The notes under the pieces were generated by a model, which saw only the letters and a program-made list of their open reading frames with translations, was not told where the DNA came from and made no database searches. Positions 35,150-43,508 of a stretch of DNA of 64,000 nucleotides are shown here, in pieces. The translations under genes were made by a program, and so were the position numbers. Numbering within the stretch: position 1 is the stretch's first letter; the number at the start of each line of letters is the position of its first letter. Location: the NCBI RefSeq assembly GCF_008638345.1, contig NZ_VTVA01000017.1, positions 255 through 64,254 of the forward strand. The letters are read 5' to 3'. Source of the stretch: Pseudomonas saliphila (GTDB lineage Bacteria; Pseudomonadota; Gammaproteobacteria; Pseudomonadales; Pseudomonadaceae).

Positions 35150-35701
35150 TCAGGCGTGAATACAACAGATGGTAGCGCCGACCGGAGCGGCCAGCTCGTC
35201 CACCGCATGGACAATTCCGGTCGCTAGTGCCTCGGCTGGATCAAGAATGCGTGGTGAGCCGGTGAGATAGCTGAGGATATCCAGGGACGCGCCGGCATCA
35301 CCGGTTTGTTCCTTGACGATTTCGACAAACAGCTGCAAGTCGTACTCCATGCTCATGGCGTACTCCGACATGCGTGCGTGATCTATCGAGCCATGCAAGG
35401 TCCAGTTGAACGGATGGATCAGGAACTTGCTGTGCCGACACGCCGTGCGGCGTTCGCCCGCCAGATAAATGATATTGCCCATGGACTCGACCGTGCCCAG
35501 GTTGTGCGTATGCACCGGAATCGGCAAGGAAGTCAGGAAATTGAAGAGCGAGAACCCGTAACTGCATTCGCCCCCCATGGTTGCAATCTTGATGACCAGT
35601 TCGGACGCGCCGTTATTGATGGCGTCCGAACATTTTCTGATGAGTTGGCCGGTGGTCGAGGAATTGATTGGGCCGGTGAAATGTATGACATATGACGACA
35701 T
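35150..35701 (-). CDS. Orphan ClpP-like serine protease homologue
   Basis: A 183 aa ClpP/crotonase-fold protein. IATMGGECSYGFSLFNFL matches the ClpP core. The nucleophile Ser is S73 in VESMGN and the His is H96 in FLIHPF. The position aligned with the catalytic Asp, just before DPAEALATGIVHAV, has no acidic residue in register, so the triad may be incomplete or use another residue. No Clp ATPase gene adjoins. It resembles stand-alone Clp protease-like proteins of unknown targets. Confidence 0.82.
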   Translation of the reverse strand: MSSYVIHFTGPINSSTTGQLIRKCSDAINNGASELVIKIATMGGECSYGFSLFNFLTSLPIPVHTHNLGTVESMGNIIYLAGERRTACRHSKFLIHPFNWTLHGSIDHARMSEYAMSMEYDLQLFVEIVKEQTGDAGASLDILSYLTGSPRILDPAEALATGIVHAVDELAAPVGATICCIHA

Positions 35702-35821
35702 GGTGATCCTCAGCTCTGGTGATCTCCATCATGAGCCCCCGCGCGGGTGCGGTTCAGCCTGTTTGACGGAACTCAATAAAGCGTAGACCACCCAGCCCCA
35801 ACCTTCTGTCATCGCCGCGCT

Positions 35822-37411
35822 CTACCCCAAGCTGGGGTGGAAGCGGTAGCAGTTGCGGCCGGCATGTTTTGCTTCGTACATAGCGCTGTCGGCACGCTGA
35901 AGTACCTCCTCCGCCGATTGAGCGTTCACATCCAGAATGGCCACCCCGAGGCTGGCGCTGATGCTTACCTCGATGTCGGGATCGAACCTGATAGGTTCAT
36001 TGACCCGTTGGAGGAAACGATCAAGGATCCGCGCAATAGCCTCACGCCTGGTGGTGCCCTCCAGCAGCACGACGAACTCGTCACCGCCCAGGCGCGATAC
36101 ATAATCAGCCTGGCGCACCAGATCGGTCAGTAGCTTCGCCACGTGCTGCAGAACCCTGTCGCCTATTGCGTGGCCATAGGTATCGTTGGCCTGTTTGAAC
36201 TTGTCCAGATCGAGCATTACCAGGCCACAGCTATAACCCGGATCGCTCTGCACGATCCGCATCGACTGGTCGAGCCGCTTCATCAGCCCGCGGCGGTTAC
36301 CCAGGCCGGTGAGCAGATCGGTTATCGCCATGTGTTCGGCGGCGTGAGCGGCCATCTGCCGCTCGGTCACATCATTGGCCACGCCTTGCAAGCGATCGTC
36401 CTCGAAGCGGTTAAGCAGGACACTGACCCAGCGCGGATACTCGCCCGTTTCGAGTTTCAATTCGATATTGCATGGCCGGCCATAATTCACCAGCTGTACC
36501 AGCATGGTATTTACCCGTTCTTTCTCTTCACCCACAAACTCAGCGAAGCGCAGATCCTGTACGTCAAGATCAAGTGCTTGGTCCAGGTTGAACAGGCGGC
36601 GGAACGCAGGGTTGGCGGACAGCATGCGCCCTTCGCTGCTCAGCTCGAAAATACCGGTCTCTACATTTTCGACAATGGAGCGAAAGCGGCGCTCATCCAC
36701 TTCACGCTGCAGGCGCAGGGTGCGCTCATCATGGATGGAGGTCACCAGATGATCGATCATGCCGTTAACGCTGCCGACCAGACGGCCGAGCTCATCGTCC
36801 CTGTTGCCGGGTGGCGTATTAAGCTTCTCGCCACTTTCCGGTGCCAGGCTCTCAAGTCGCAGCGAAACGCGAGTGATCGGCAGGATGATCAGGCGTAAAA
36901 CCACCAGCACCACGACGATACCAATCGCAATCAGTTGCAGCGTCAGTACAATCCCGGTGAACAGCGAGGCACGCATGACCGAGCGACTGATCTCCTGCTC
37001 ATCCGGGGTCAGTTCAATGCTGCATACCTGCTCGGCAGCCACGAACGGCGACATGATCGCCCGCTCCAGCGGCCGATTGCCCGCATGCCTGTCGTCGGTC
37101 GGGCCTCCCTGTGCCAATACGTCGCTGCCCTGGATGACGCTGACATGGCCCACGATACGGTTGCTGAGCAGGCCGTTGGCGACTTCCGCGGCCAGGACCT
37201 TGTCGTCAAGAAAGCAGGCGATCTGCACCGTCCGTTCGACGGTATTGAGCAGCTCTTCGAGGCGCTCATACTGACGCCCCCGCTCCCGGCTCTCGCTGAC
37301 CAGAATCGCACCCGTCAGCGAGGCAATCCCCAGCAATGCCACCGCTAGCAAGGTCAGTGCGGCGCTGCGCAACGCGAGGCGTCTACGCAATAGCCTCGCC
37401 AGGCGGATCAC
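35822..37411 (-). CDS. Membrane diguanylate cyclase (CHASE8-like, HAMP, PAS, GGDEF)
   Basis: A 529 aa inner membrane enzyme making c-di-GMP. Helix one is at about 17-38, and a periplasmic domain (about 40-145, with TVQIACFLDDKVLAAEVANG) resembles CHASE8. Helix two is at about 150-172, followed by HAMP, PAS (about 240-350) and GGDEF (about 362-525). The active motif RLGGDEF is intact, and RQAD lies five residues ahead, a full product-inhibition I-site. The GTG start overlaps the stop of the periplasmic binding protein gene, so the two are coupled. It is the last gene of a three-gene operon. Confidence 0.93.
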   Translation of the reverse strand: MIRLARLLRRRLALRSAALTLLAVALLGIASLTGAILVSESRERGRQYERLEELLNTVERTVQIACFLDDKVLAAEVANGLLSNRIVGHVSVIQGSDVLAQGGPTDDRHAGNRPLERAIMSPFVAAEQVCSIELTPDEQEISRSVMRASLFTGIVLTLQLIAIGIVVVLVVLRLIILPITRVSLRLESLAPESGEKLNTPPGNRDDELGRLVGSVNGMIDHLVTSIHDERTLRLQREVDERRFRSIVENVETGIFELSSEGRMLSANPAFRRLFNLDQALDLDVQDLRFAEFVGEEKERVNTMLVQLVNYGRPCNIELKLETGEYPRWVSVLLNRFEDDRLQGVANDVTERQMAAHAAEHMAITDLLTGLGNRRGLMKRLDQSMRIVQSDPGYSCGLVMLDLDKFKQANDTYGHAIGDRVLQHVAKLLTDLVRQADYVSRLGGDEFVVLLEGTTRREAIARILDRFLQRVNEPIRFDPDIEVSISASLGVAILDVNAQSAEEVLQRADSAMYEAKHAGRNCYRFHPSLG

Positions 37412-37833
37412 GGAGCCTGGCGCTCCGACAATTGCAACACAATGCGCACATCATCGGGCACTGCGGCTGCGTCCAGATAGCCCAGCGCCCCGGGGTTGCG
37501 GCGAATGTACTGCAGCATCTCATCTGATTCCTGCATTTGCAGGGGTGGTGAAGCCTGACCAGAGAAAATCAAGCGCGCCCAGTAGGAGTTGATCTCCGCC
37601 AGGTCCTTGTCTACCAGAGCGCGATAAAACCGCGCTTTCAATGGCGACAGATCAACCGGCAATGCCGTTTCGCCTGTGGGCAGTCGGCGGTAACGACCCA
37701 TGAAAACGTTGATCAAGTCATTCTGACTGACAGTCCGCAGGGGACTATCGACCGTGACCACCACGGCGATATCCGCCCGGGCGAACCCTGCTAGCAGAAG
37801 GCATGATAAGAACGCGACTGAAAGAATCTTCAT
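37408..37833 (-). CDS. Periplasmic substrate-binding-like protein of a c-di-GMP module
   Basis: A 141 aa protein with a signal peptide (residues 1-20, ending GFARA). The mature part resembles short phosphate-ABC-type binding proteins: VSQNDLINVFMGRYRRLPTG, then ARFYRAL and the PGALGYLDAAAVPDDVRIV end. No ABC transporter genes accompany it. It lies between an outer membrane barrel gene and a diguanylate cyclase gene, so it probably regulates the cyclase's periplasmic domain rather than feeding transport. The ATG at 37833 starts the signal peptide; the frame upstream is discarded. Confidence 0.85.
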   Translation of the reverse strand: MKILSVAFLSCLLLAGFARADIAVVVTVDSPLRTVSQNDLINVFMGRYRRLPTGETALPVDLSPLKARFYRALVDKDLAEINSYWARLIFSGQASPPLQMQESDEMLQYIRRNPGALGYLDAAAVPDDVRIVLQLSERQAP

Positions 37834-37841
37834 ATCAGCAC

Positions 37842-39044
37842 CTAGAAAATGAAGTCCAGGTTGATAGAGAAGATCGTCGCGTTGCCGTCCCAATCAGGCT
37901 TGATGTTGCGGGCCAGCAGCCCGCTTTGATCTGCATTCAGATAGTCCAGCTGCGTCTTGAGGGCCAGGTTCTTTGCCAGGTCGTAACGGGCACCCACTGA
38001 TAGGGTCTGCTGGGTCAGCCCGCCCTCACCATCCAGCTCGACACCGATATCACGATAGGCGAACCCGTCGGTGCGCGACCCGGAGAGCGTCACGTAAGGG
38101 GTAATGGACTTGATTCGGTAGCCGACCGATATGAATGCAGCATCGACATCGGTTTCATTCCCTGTGCGATCAAGATGACTGAGCATGGCCTGGACCTGCA
38201 GCGGGCCGCGATCATAGGCCACTCCCACAGAGGTTATATAGATGTTGTGCGAATCGAAGGTAGAGCGGATGTATTCCGGCAGTGCGGGGTCGCACTCCGG
38301 CGAGAAGGAGCAGTACATTTCCAGACTATCAAGGTCTCGCATGTACGCATCCGAAGCCTCCAGTTGATGCTTGACCTTGGTCGTACCCAGCTGCACCCGC
38401 CAGTTGTCCCACTCATAATTGATGTGACCACCGATCACCGTGCTGCCGCCGGCATCGAATACCGCCCCATCGCCCAGCGCTGAAGGGACCTTTTCGTCAG
38501 CCACCCCCGCGTAAAACTTGCCCCACAGTAAGCCATGGCCGACCGGACGGATGAGGGTAATATCGCCGCCGTCTATGTGCGACAGATAACGGTAACCGTA
38601 GTAATCCACCGGGGGCCGCGCCCAGAGATAGGAATAACCCACGTCCCGCGAATCGGAGAGCATATAGGTATCCAGCCCAATGCGGCCCAGGCGTAACTGC
38701 ACGGCAGGGTCCGGCGCATAGCGCAGGAAAGCCCACGAAAGCTCCGGCTGGTAACGGCCTTCGTAGTTGTAGCGGCTACGCCCCTGCACCACAGCGGTCA
38801 GTTGGTCGTTGATCCGCCAATCCAGCTGCAGACCTAGGCGGGTATCCACATGCGCGCTCCAGGTGCCGGCCGGGCCATCGGGCTGGCCGATATCGCGGAT
38901 ATAGCCGGCTTCATCGCTGCTGTTTTGGGTTAACCCGAGAGTGCCGAACCCCCTAAGCGTGACGCGATCATCAAACAGGTCGGCGGCCAGCGTGCTACTG
39001 CAGCCGAGCATCGCCAGCCCAGCTAACAAATACCGTGAAGACAT
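37842..39044 (-). CDS. Outer membrane beta-barrel (porin-like) protein
   Basis: A 400 aa protein with a signal peptide (about 1-21, cleavage after TLAA). The mature chain alternates aromatic and polar residues in short strands (GFGTLGLTQ, DTRLGLQLDW, SYLWARPPVDYYGYRY) and ends in the typical barrel C-terminus INLDFIF with a final Phe. Only eight bases separate it from the periplasmic protein gene. It may admit or sense the ligand that the operon responds to. The in-frame extension to 39155 is not signal-like and is discarded. Confidence 0.85.
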   Translation of the reverse strand: MSSRYLLAGLAMLGCSSTLAADLFDDRVTLRGFGTLGLTQNSSDEAGYIRDIGQPDGPAGTWSAHVDTRLGLQLDWRINDQLTAVVQGRSRYNYEGRYQPELSWAFLRYAPDPAVQLRLGRIGLDTYMLSDSRDVGYSYLWARPPVDYYGYRYLSHIDGGDITLIRPVGHGLLWGKFYAGVADEKVPSALGDGAVFDAGGSTVIGGHINYEWDNWRVQLGTTKVKHQLEASDAYMRDLDSLEMYCSFSPECDPALPEYIRSTFDSHNIYITSVGVAYDRGPLQVQAMLSHLDRTGNETDVDAAFISVGYRIKSITPYVTLSGSRTDGFAYRDIGVELDGEGGLTQQTLSVGARYDLAKNLALKTQLDYLNADQSGLLARNIKPDWDGNATIFSINLDFIF

Positions 39045-39504
39045 CTTAAATTCTCGGTGATGGATAACGAACCATGTGGTGATTATTCTACGGAGGACCG
39101 AAGGGAACCTCCATGTATCAATGCGAGACACTCGAGACCGCACGCGCGGAGTCAACCCAGGACGCTTTCAATCAGTTCCCGCTCTGGCTGATCGTCGCGG
39201 CAAGGCGCGCCCTCGTTATGGCATTAACGATCATGCAATCGAAGGGCGTTTAAAGGTTGTCGGCCGCTGAAACATGCCCTTGAAGCCGCTCGTCAGCCAG
39301 TAGGCCCGTTTGTGCGTAGCAAGCGCGCGCAAGCCAGCGCACGGCTCAGAGCCCTGGCTATTTCAAAGCGGGTTTTAGCGTCAATTTGGAATTAGCTTTC
39401 CCTTTCAAATCAGGAACTTCGCTTAACAGACAGGTCGAATCCATAAGAGCGATCGATAACCGATCGTTCGTGTATGTCCCTGACAACAGTGAGGAGATTG
39501 ATAC
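39045..39504. other. 460 bp intergenic region between the porin operon and the KGG gene
   Basis: No convincing gene. It must hold the divergent promoters. A GAACTT at 39414-39419 followed by TCGAA at 39435-39439 resembles an AlgU promoter but has a 15 bp spacer, one short of the usual range. Two self-complementary CGATCG words (39450-39455 and 39461-39466) lie just downstream. Confidence 0.5.
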
Positions 39505-39675
39505 ATGGCTACCAACAAAAACCCCGGCAATTTTGCCAATGACCGGGAGAAAGCATCAGAAGCCGGCAAAAAAGGCGGCAGCAACAGTGGCGGAAACTTC
39601 GCCAACGACCGCACGAAGGCTTCGGAAGCCGGCAAAAAAGGCGGCCAGAACAGCCGTGGTGGCGGCCGCAGTTAA
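39505..39675 (+). CDS. KGG-motif stress protein (YciG-like)
   Basis: A 56 aa hydrophilic protein. It contains two tandem copies of NFANDR-x-KASEAGKKGG, the KGG repeat of general stress proteins such as YciG, with a Gly/Arg tail. GAGGAG precedes the ATG. A strong intrinsic terminator follows 11 bases after the stop. Such proteins are usually induced in stationary phase or by desiccation and are thought to be disordered; the exact role is unclear. Confidence 0.9.
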   Translation: MATNKNPGNFANDREKASEAGKKGGSNSGGNFANDRTKASEAGKKGGQNSRGGGRS

Positions 39676-39686
39676 CGCACCCACAG

Positions 39687-39710
39687 ACGGAGGCTACGGC
39701 CTCCGTTTTT
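39687..39710 (+). terminator. Intrinsic terminator of the KGG gene
   Basis: ACGGAGGC and GCCTCCGT form an 8 bp stem around TACG, followed by five T. Confidence 0.9.
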
Positions 39711-39838
39711 AATGGCTTTTCGACAGCATCCCGCCTAACTCCAGCCTCGTTTGCAGCCCAGGAAATCCGCTCATTCGCCGACTACCAAGCCGTCTCGTGA
39801 ACGAGACATCATGTAATGGCAATACAAAATCATGCTAA

Positions 39839-39877
39839 TTGCACGGGTATTATTTGGCCATCGTGCAAAATGCAATG
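39839..39877 (+). promoter_or_regulatory. Upstream activator element shared with the 16.5 kb locus
   Basis: Contains TTGCACG and CGTGCAA as inverted arms (39839-39845 and 39862-39867, extended by the next bases) with TATTA and GGCCA between them, then TGCA and ATGCA. The same words in the same order occur on the minus strand at 16496-16534. It starts about 100 bp upstream of a sigma-54 promoter. A separate perfect dyad GTCTCGT-GA-ACGAGAC lies at 39792-39807. Confidence 0.6.
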
Positions 39878-39941
39878 ACCCCTTCATGTGCTGCATGGCC
39901 TAACCCACTGATAAACAAGGAAACTGGGCGCTTCACTCCTT

Positions 39942-39956
39942 TGGCATGGCTTTTGC
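39942..39956 (+). promoter_or_regulatory. Sigma-54 promoter of the copy B gene
   Basis: TGGCATGGCTTTTGC has GG and GC exactly ten bases apart. It lies 51 bp before the ATG of the small RWVF protein gene, nearly the same spacing as at the first locus. Confidence 0.78.
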
Positions 39957-40007
39957 TGATCTAACGGTGCACCACATTCAGCAATTCTGACGAAAGGAAA
40001 ATTAAAA

Positions 40008-40253
40008 ATGGAATACCGCGCGGCTTCCCTTGTCCCACTAGCGATCGCCCTTTTACTGGGAGCCGTGCTGAGTCTCTTTTTGCAGAATAGCTTCGATAAA
40101 ACTGAAGCGCGCGCCCCTCTCCATTATGACGGCCATATCAGCAACGTCGAATGGAAGTTCCAGCGGCACTCAGAGGTCGCACCACCCGTAATGCGCACGA
40201 CCGATAACCAGTTTGTGCAGAGCCCTGCCCCCCAACAACGGTGGGTGTTCTAG
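40008..40253 (+). CDS. Small membrane-anchored protein ending in RWVF (copy B)
   Basis: An 81 aa protein with one N-terminal helix (about residues 8-26) and a polar tail, presumably periplasmic, ending PQQRWVF. Apart from the anchor and the last four residues it does not resemble copy A at 16072-16362, which suggests the terminal motif is what is conserved. AAAGGA precedes the ATG. The glycosyltransferase gene begins 75 bp downstream on the same strand, with no terminator between them. Function unknown. Confidence 0.75.
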   Translation: MEYRAASLVPLAIALLLGAVLSLFLQNSFDKTEARAPLHYDGHISNVEWKFQRHSEVAPPVMRTTDNQFVQSPAPQQRWVF

Positions 40254-40328
40254 CCCGGCAACCGGTGGTAGTTAACCACCAGGTCGTAGAAGAGACAATC
40301 TGGACGCAACACTCGTAAGGAGGATGAA

Positions 40329-41372
40329 ATGAAGATCGCAGCAGTAATTCTGACCTACAACCGGAAAGACCTCCTTAACCAGTGCCTTGACGCCGTAAAA
40401 AGCCAGACTCGGCCCTGTGATGAAGTCATTATTATTGATAACGCCAGCACTGACGGCACAGAACAGATGCTCCGCCAGCTGCCCATGCGCAATGTGACAA
40501 TCCACCGCCTCTCCGAGAATATTGGCGCCTCGGGCGGGTTCAATGCCGGTTTCCGTCTTGCCTATCAGAGCGGAGCCGATCAGATCTGGATGATGGACGA
40601 TGATGTAATTCCAGCCGAGGATGCGCTGGAACAGCTGCTGAACGCCGACACGCTGTTGTCTGAAAAGGCCATCGAACCCGCGTTTCTGTTATCGACTGCC
40701 TACACCGAGTCTGGCCTGGTGACCAATGCGCCCAGCATTGATCAACGCCCCAACCGAATTGCCTACGAAAACTGGCCCCTGACCCTTGAACACGGTCTGG
40801 CTCCCGTGCGCCGGGCAACTTTTGTTTCTATCCTGGTTCCGCGTCGCACGCTGGCCAGTTATGGCCTGCCTATCGCATCCATGTTCATCTGGGGCGAGGA
40901 TACTGAATACACCCTGCGCATCACCGAAAATGCCCCCGGTTTCATAGTGGGAAACAGCAAGGTCGTGCACCTGCGCCAGGAGAACGGGGCAATCGATATC
41001 GTCGCCGAGAGCAACCCGAACCGGGTGAAATACCACCGGCATTACGTGCGTAACGAGGTGTTCGTAGCGCGCAAATACTATCGACCACGCCGGGTGGTCA
41101 TATCGGTACTCCACCAATGCAAGGTCGCAATGAAACTACTGGGGCAGGGGCACTTCGCTAAAGCCGGCATCGTCTTCAGAGGCTTGCTCGAAAGCAGCAC
41201 GTTTTATCCCGGTATCGAGTCGGTGGATGCTCCCTTCGAGAATCTGGGCGTCACCGTGAATAGCTTTGCCCCTGGCAGCACCGCCAAATGGGAGCAGCCC
41301 GACGACTTTACGCTGCTAACTTTCTGTGAAGCCCGGTTCTATCAGCAGCCCCTGGCGATTGCTTCGTCCTGA
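40329..41372 (+). CDS. Family 2 glycosyltransferase (GlfT2/rhamnosyltransferase-like)
   Basis: A 347 aa GT-A enzyme. AAVILTYNRKDLLNQCLDA is the nucleotide-sugar start, IIIDNASTDGT the UDP-binding region, IWMMDDDV the metal-binding DxD, and FIWGEDTEYTLR the acceptor-side ED motif. The pattern is that of galactofuranosyl/rhamnosyl transferases that build surface polysaccharides. AGGAGG lies before the ATG. It is probably transcribed with copy B of the RWVF protein from the sigma-54 promoter. No other glycan genes adjoin, so it would act with a pathway encoded elsewhere. Confidence 0.9.
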   Translation: MKIAAVILTYNRKDLLNQCLDAVKSQTRPCDEVIIIDNASTDGTEQMLRQLPMRNVTIHRLSENIGASGGFNAGFRLAYQSGADQIWMMDDDVIPAEDALEQLLNADTLLSEKAIEPAFLLSTAYTESGLVTNAPSIDQRPNRIAYENWPLTLEHGLAPVRRATFVSILVPRRTLASYGLPIASMFIWGEDTEYTLRITENAPGFIVGNSKVVHLRQENGAIDIVAESNPNRVKYHRHYVRNEVFVARKYYRPRRVVISVLHQCKVAMKLLGQGHFAKAGIVFRGLLESSTFYPGIESVDAPFENLGVTVNSFAPGSTAKWEQPDDFTLLTFCEARFYQQPLAIASS

Positions 41373-41428
41373 GGCTACCCCGCCGCATTGAGTCATCAAC
41401 CTGTCACACCCCATCCCTAGACTGCCCC

Positions 41429-41465
41429 GGCTGGAGATAAAGGCATAGTGCCGCCATCTCCAGCC
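41429..41465 (+). terminator. Perfect 10 bp inverted repeat before the chemoreceptor gene
   Basis: GGCTGGAGAT (41429-41438) and ATCTCCAGCC (41456-41465) pair perfectly around 17 bases. No T run follows. It may end the glycosyltransferase transcript or be an operator 28 bp before the next ATG. Confidence 0.4.
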
Positions 41466-41493
41466 AATTCTTCACCAGCGGTCAGGGATAACA

Positions 41494-43374
41494 ATGACGA
41501 TCAGGCAAAAGACAGCGATGCTGGTGTGCCTCGGGCTGGCCGGCATCGGTTTGCTATACGCCTGCGGGGTGTATATCAAGCAGGTCGAGCGGGGCTTCCA
41601 ACACCTCGAACAGCAACTCAGCGAGACGGCCTTCAGCATGGCCAGGCTGGAGGCAGACCTGGCGGCGTTTGCCCGTGACCCGGACACCCGTCTCGGCGAG
41701 CGCATCGAGCGATCACTGCTTGAACTGAGCGCCGGCTGGCCCGTTCTGCAGACACTGCAGCAGGACGCCGGGCTGCCCGACGCCGAGCTCGGGCTGGAGC
41801 AACTGATCGCGCAGCAGGCCGAAATCGCCGAACATTTCGACAGCCTGCGCAGCTATTGGACGCAGATCGGCTTTGAGCCGTCGCAGGGGCTGCTCGGCGA
41901 ACTGGATCGGGTTTATACCCAGATCTCAGTCATTGCCGACCAGGAGTTCGATGCCGAACTGATCAGCAAGAGCGAGTTGCTGGCAGCCCCGGTGCTGCGC
42001 TTCCGCCTGGAGGGCGACCTGGCACAGTCCTCGCGCTTTCTGAAAATCCACCGGCAGATCGGGCGCTATCTGGCGCGTGACTTTGCAGCCACCGACCCGG
42101 CAAATCTGCCGCTGCTGCAGGACCTGTTCAGCCAGTACAAAGACCTTTTCATGAGCCTGGTCCTGATCACCGAGCAATTGGGCATCGACGACTCCAAGGG
42201 TGTGCGGGTGGTACTGAATGAGTCGCTGGGGCTGTTCCGTGATCGGGTCGATCAATTACTGCAGCTCAACCAGCATTCCATGCAGCAGCGCGAAGCCCGC
42301 TTTCGTAGCCTTGAACTGGGCCTGAGCGCCGCCATTGTCGTGGCCTTCCTCGCCGTGGCCTGGGCGTTGATGCGCGCCATCATGCGTCCGATCGAAGCAC
42401 TAACCCGCACCCTGCAACATGTGCGAGATACCAAAGACATGTCCGCGCGCTTCAGGCAGACCGGCGACGATGAGATCAATCAGGCCGGACGCGTATTCAA
42501 CGAGATGCTGGAGAGCTTTCAACAACTCAACCAGCAGATACGCCAGAGCAGTGACCTGATCGTCTCCTCCTCCGCTCAGCTATCGGTCAACAGTCGCGAC
42601 GCGGCCAGCTCACTGAGTGAGCAGCAGGCGCATGTCGAGCAGTTCGCCGGGGCTATCGATGAGATGGAGTACTCGATGCAGGATGTCAGCCGCAATTGCA
42701 CCGAGGGCGAACGTATCGCCGTTCTGGCACAGGAGCAGGTCGGGCATGGCGCACGCCTGGTCGAAGCCAACATCGCCTCCCTGCATGCGCTGGCCGGCAC
42801 AGCGCGGGATACGTCAACCGCAGTGCTTCAGCTGGAGCAGGACAGCACAGGGATCACCCACATTCTCGACGTGCTTGGCGCTATCGCGGAGCAGACCAAC
42901 CTGCTGGCATTGAATGCGTCCATCGAAGCAGCGCGGGCGGGCGAGAATGGCCGAGGCTTTGCCGTGGTCGCCGACGAAGTGCGCAACCTGGCCCACCGCT
43001 CACAGCAGTCTGCACGGGAGATTGCCGGCCAGGTAAACGCGCTGCAGCAGACCGCCAGGCAAGCCGCTGCGATGATGAGTCAGAGCCTGACGGAGAGCGA
43101 AACCGCGGCGACCAATGCCGGCGGCATTCTCGACGCGTTCCAGGCTATCACCAGCGGCATGCATGAGTTGAGCGGCAAGACCGGAGAAATTGCCACCGCG
43201 ATCGAACAACAGACCACCGCCGTCGCCGAGATCAATCTGCGCATCGGCGGCTTCAGCCAGTTGCTCCGCCGCAGCGCCGAACAGGTCACCCACAACGCCA
43301 GCGCCAGCGAGTCCATTACTGGCCAGGCGCAGGTCATGGAGCAGGCCCTGGCGCGGTTTTCCCACCATGCCTGA
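41494..43374 (+). CDS. Methyl-accepting chemotaxis protein with long helical sensor
   Basis: A 626 aa chemoreceptor. Helix one is at about 8-28, a long alpha-helical periplasmic sensor spans about 29-265, helix two is at about 268-290, then HAMP and a signalling domain with [23 protein letters not shown] and [13 protein letters not shown]. It ends without a CheR/CheB pentapeptide. AGGGAT precedes the ATG. No chemotaxis kinase cluster is nearby. Ligand unknown. Confidence 0.93.
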   Translation: MTIRQKTAMLVCLGLAGIGLLYACGVYIKQVERGFQHLEQQLSETAFSMARLEADLAAFARDPDTRLGERIERSLLELSAGWPVLQTLQQDAGLPDAELGLEQLIAQQAEIAEHFDSLRSYWTQIGFEPSQGLLGELDRVYTQISVIADQEFDAELISKSELLAAPVLRFRLEGDLAQSSRFLKIHRQIGRYLARDFAATDPANLPLLQDLFSQYKDLFMSLVLITEQLGIDDSKGVRVVLNESLGLFRDRVDQLLQLNQHSMQQREARFRSLELGLSAAIVVAFLAVAWALMRAIMRPIEALTRTLQHVRDTKDMSARFRQTGDDEINQAGRVFNEMLESFQQLNQQIRQSSDLIVSSSAQLSVNSRDAASSLSEQQAHVEQFAGAIDEMEYSMQDVSRNCTEGERIAVLAQEQVGHGARLVEANIASLHALAGTARDTSTAVLQLEQDSTGITHILDVLGAIAEQTNLLALNASIEAARAGENGRGFAVVADEVRNLAHRSQQSAREIAGQVNALQQTARQAAAMMSQSLTESETAATNAGGILDAFQAITSGMHELSGKTGEIATAIEQQTTAVAEINLRIGGFSQLLRRSAEQVTHNASASESITGQAQVMEQALARFSHHA

Positions 43375-43508
43375 TCGCTCGTACGCGAATCGACCATTGT
43401 CCGATCGACGCATGCGCACTAGGCTAGCGGTTCACCATGCTTCGAGATACGCGACTGATGCCCTGCAAGCAGGCGGCGCCTACCGGTAACCGTTAAGAGG
43501 CGTTGCGC

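Noticed and set aside
39386..39712. 108-codon open frame over the KGG gene
   Set aside because: It runs in another frame through the KGG coding sequence and into the terminator; the 56 aa KGG frame has the ribosome site and recognised repeats.
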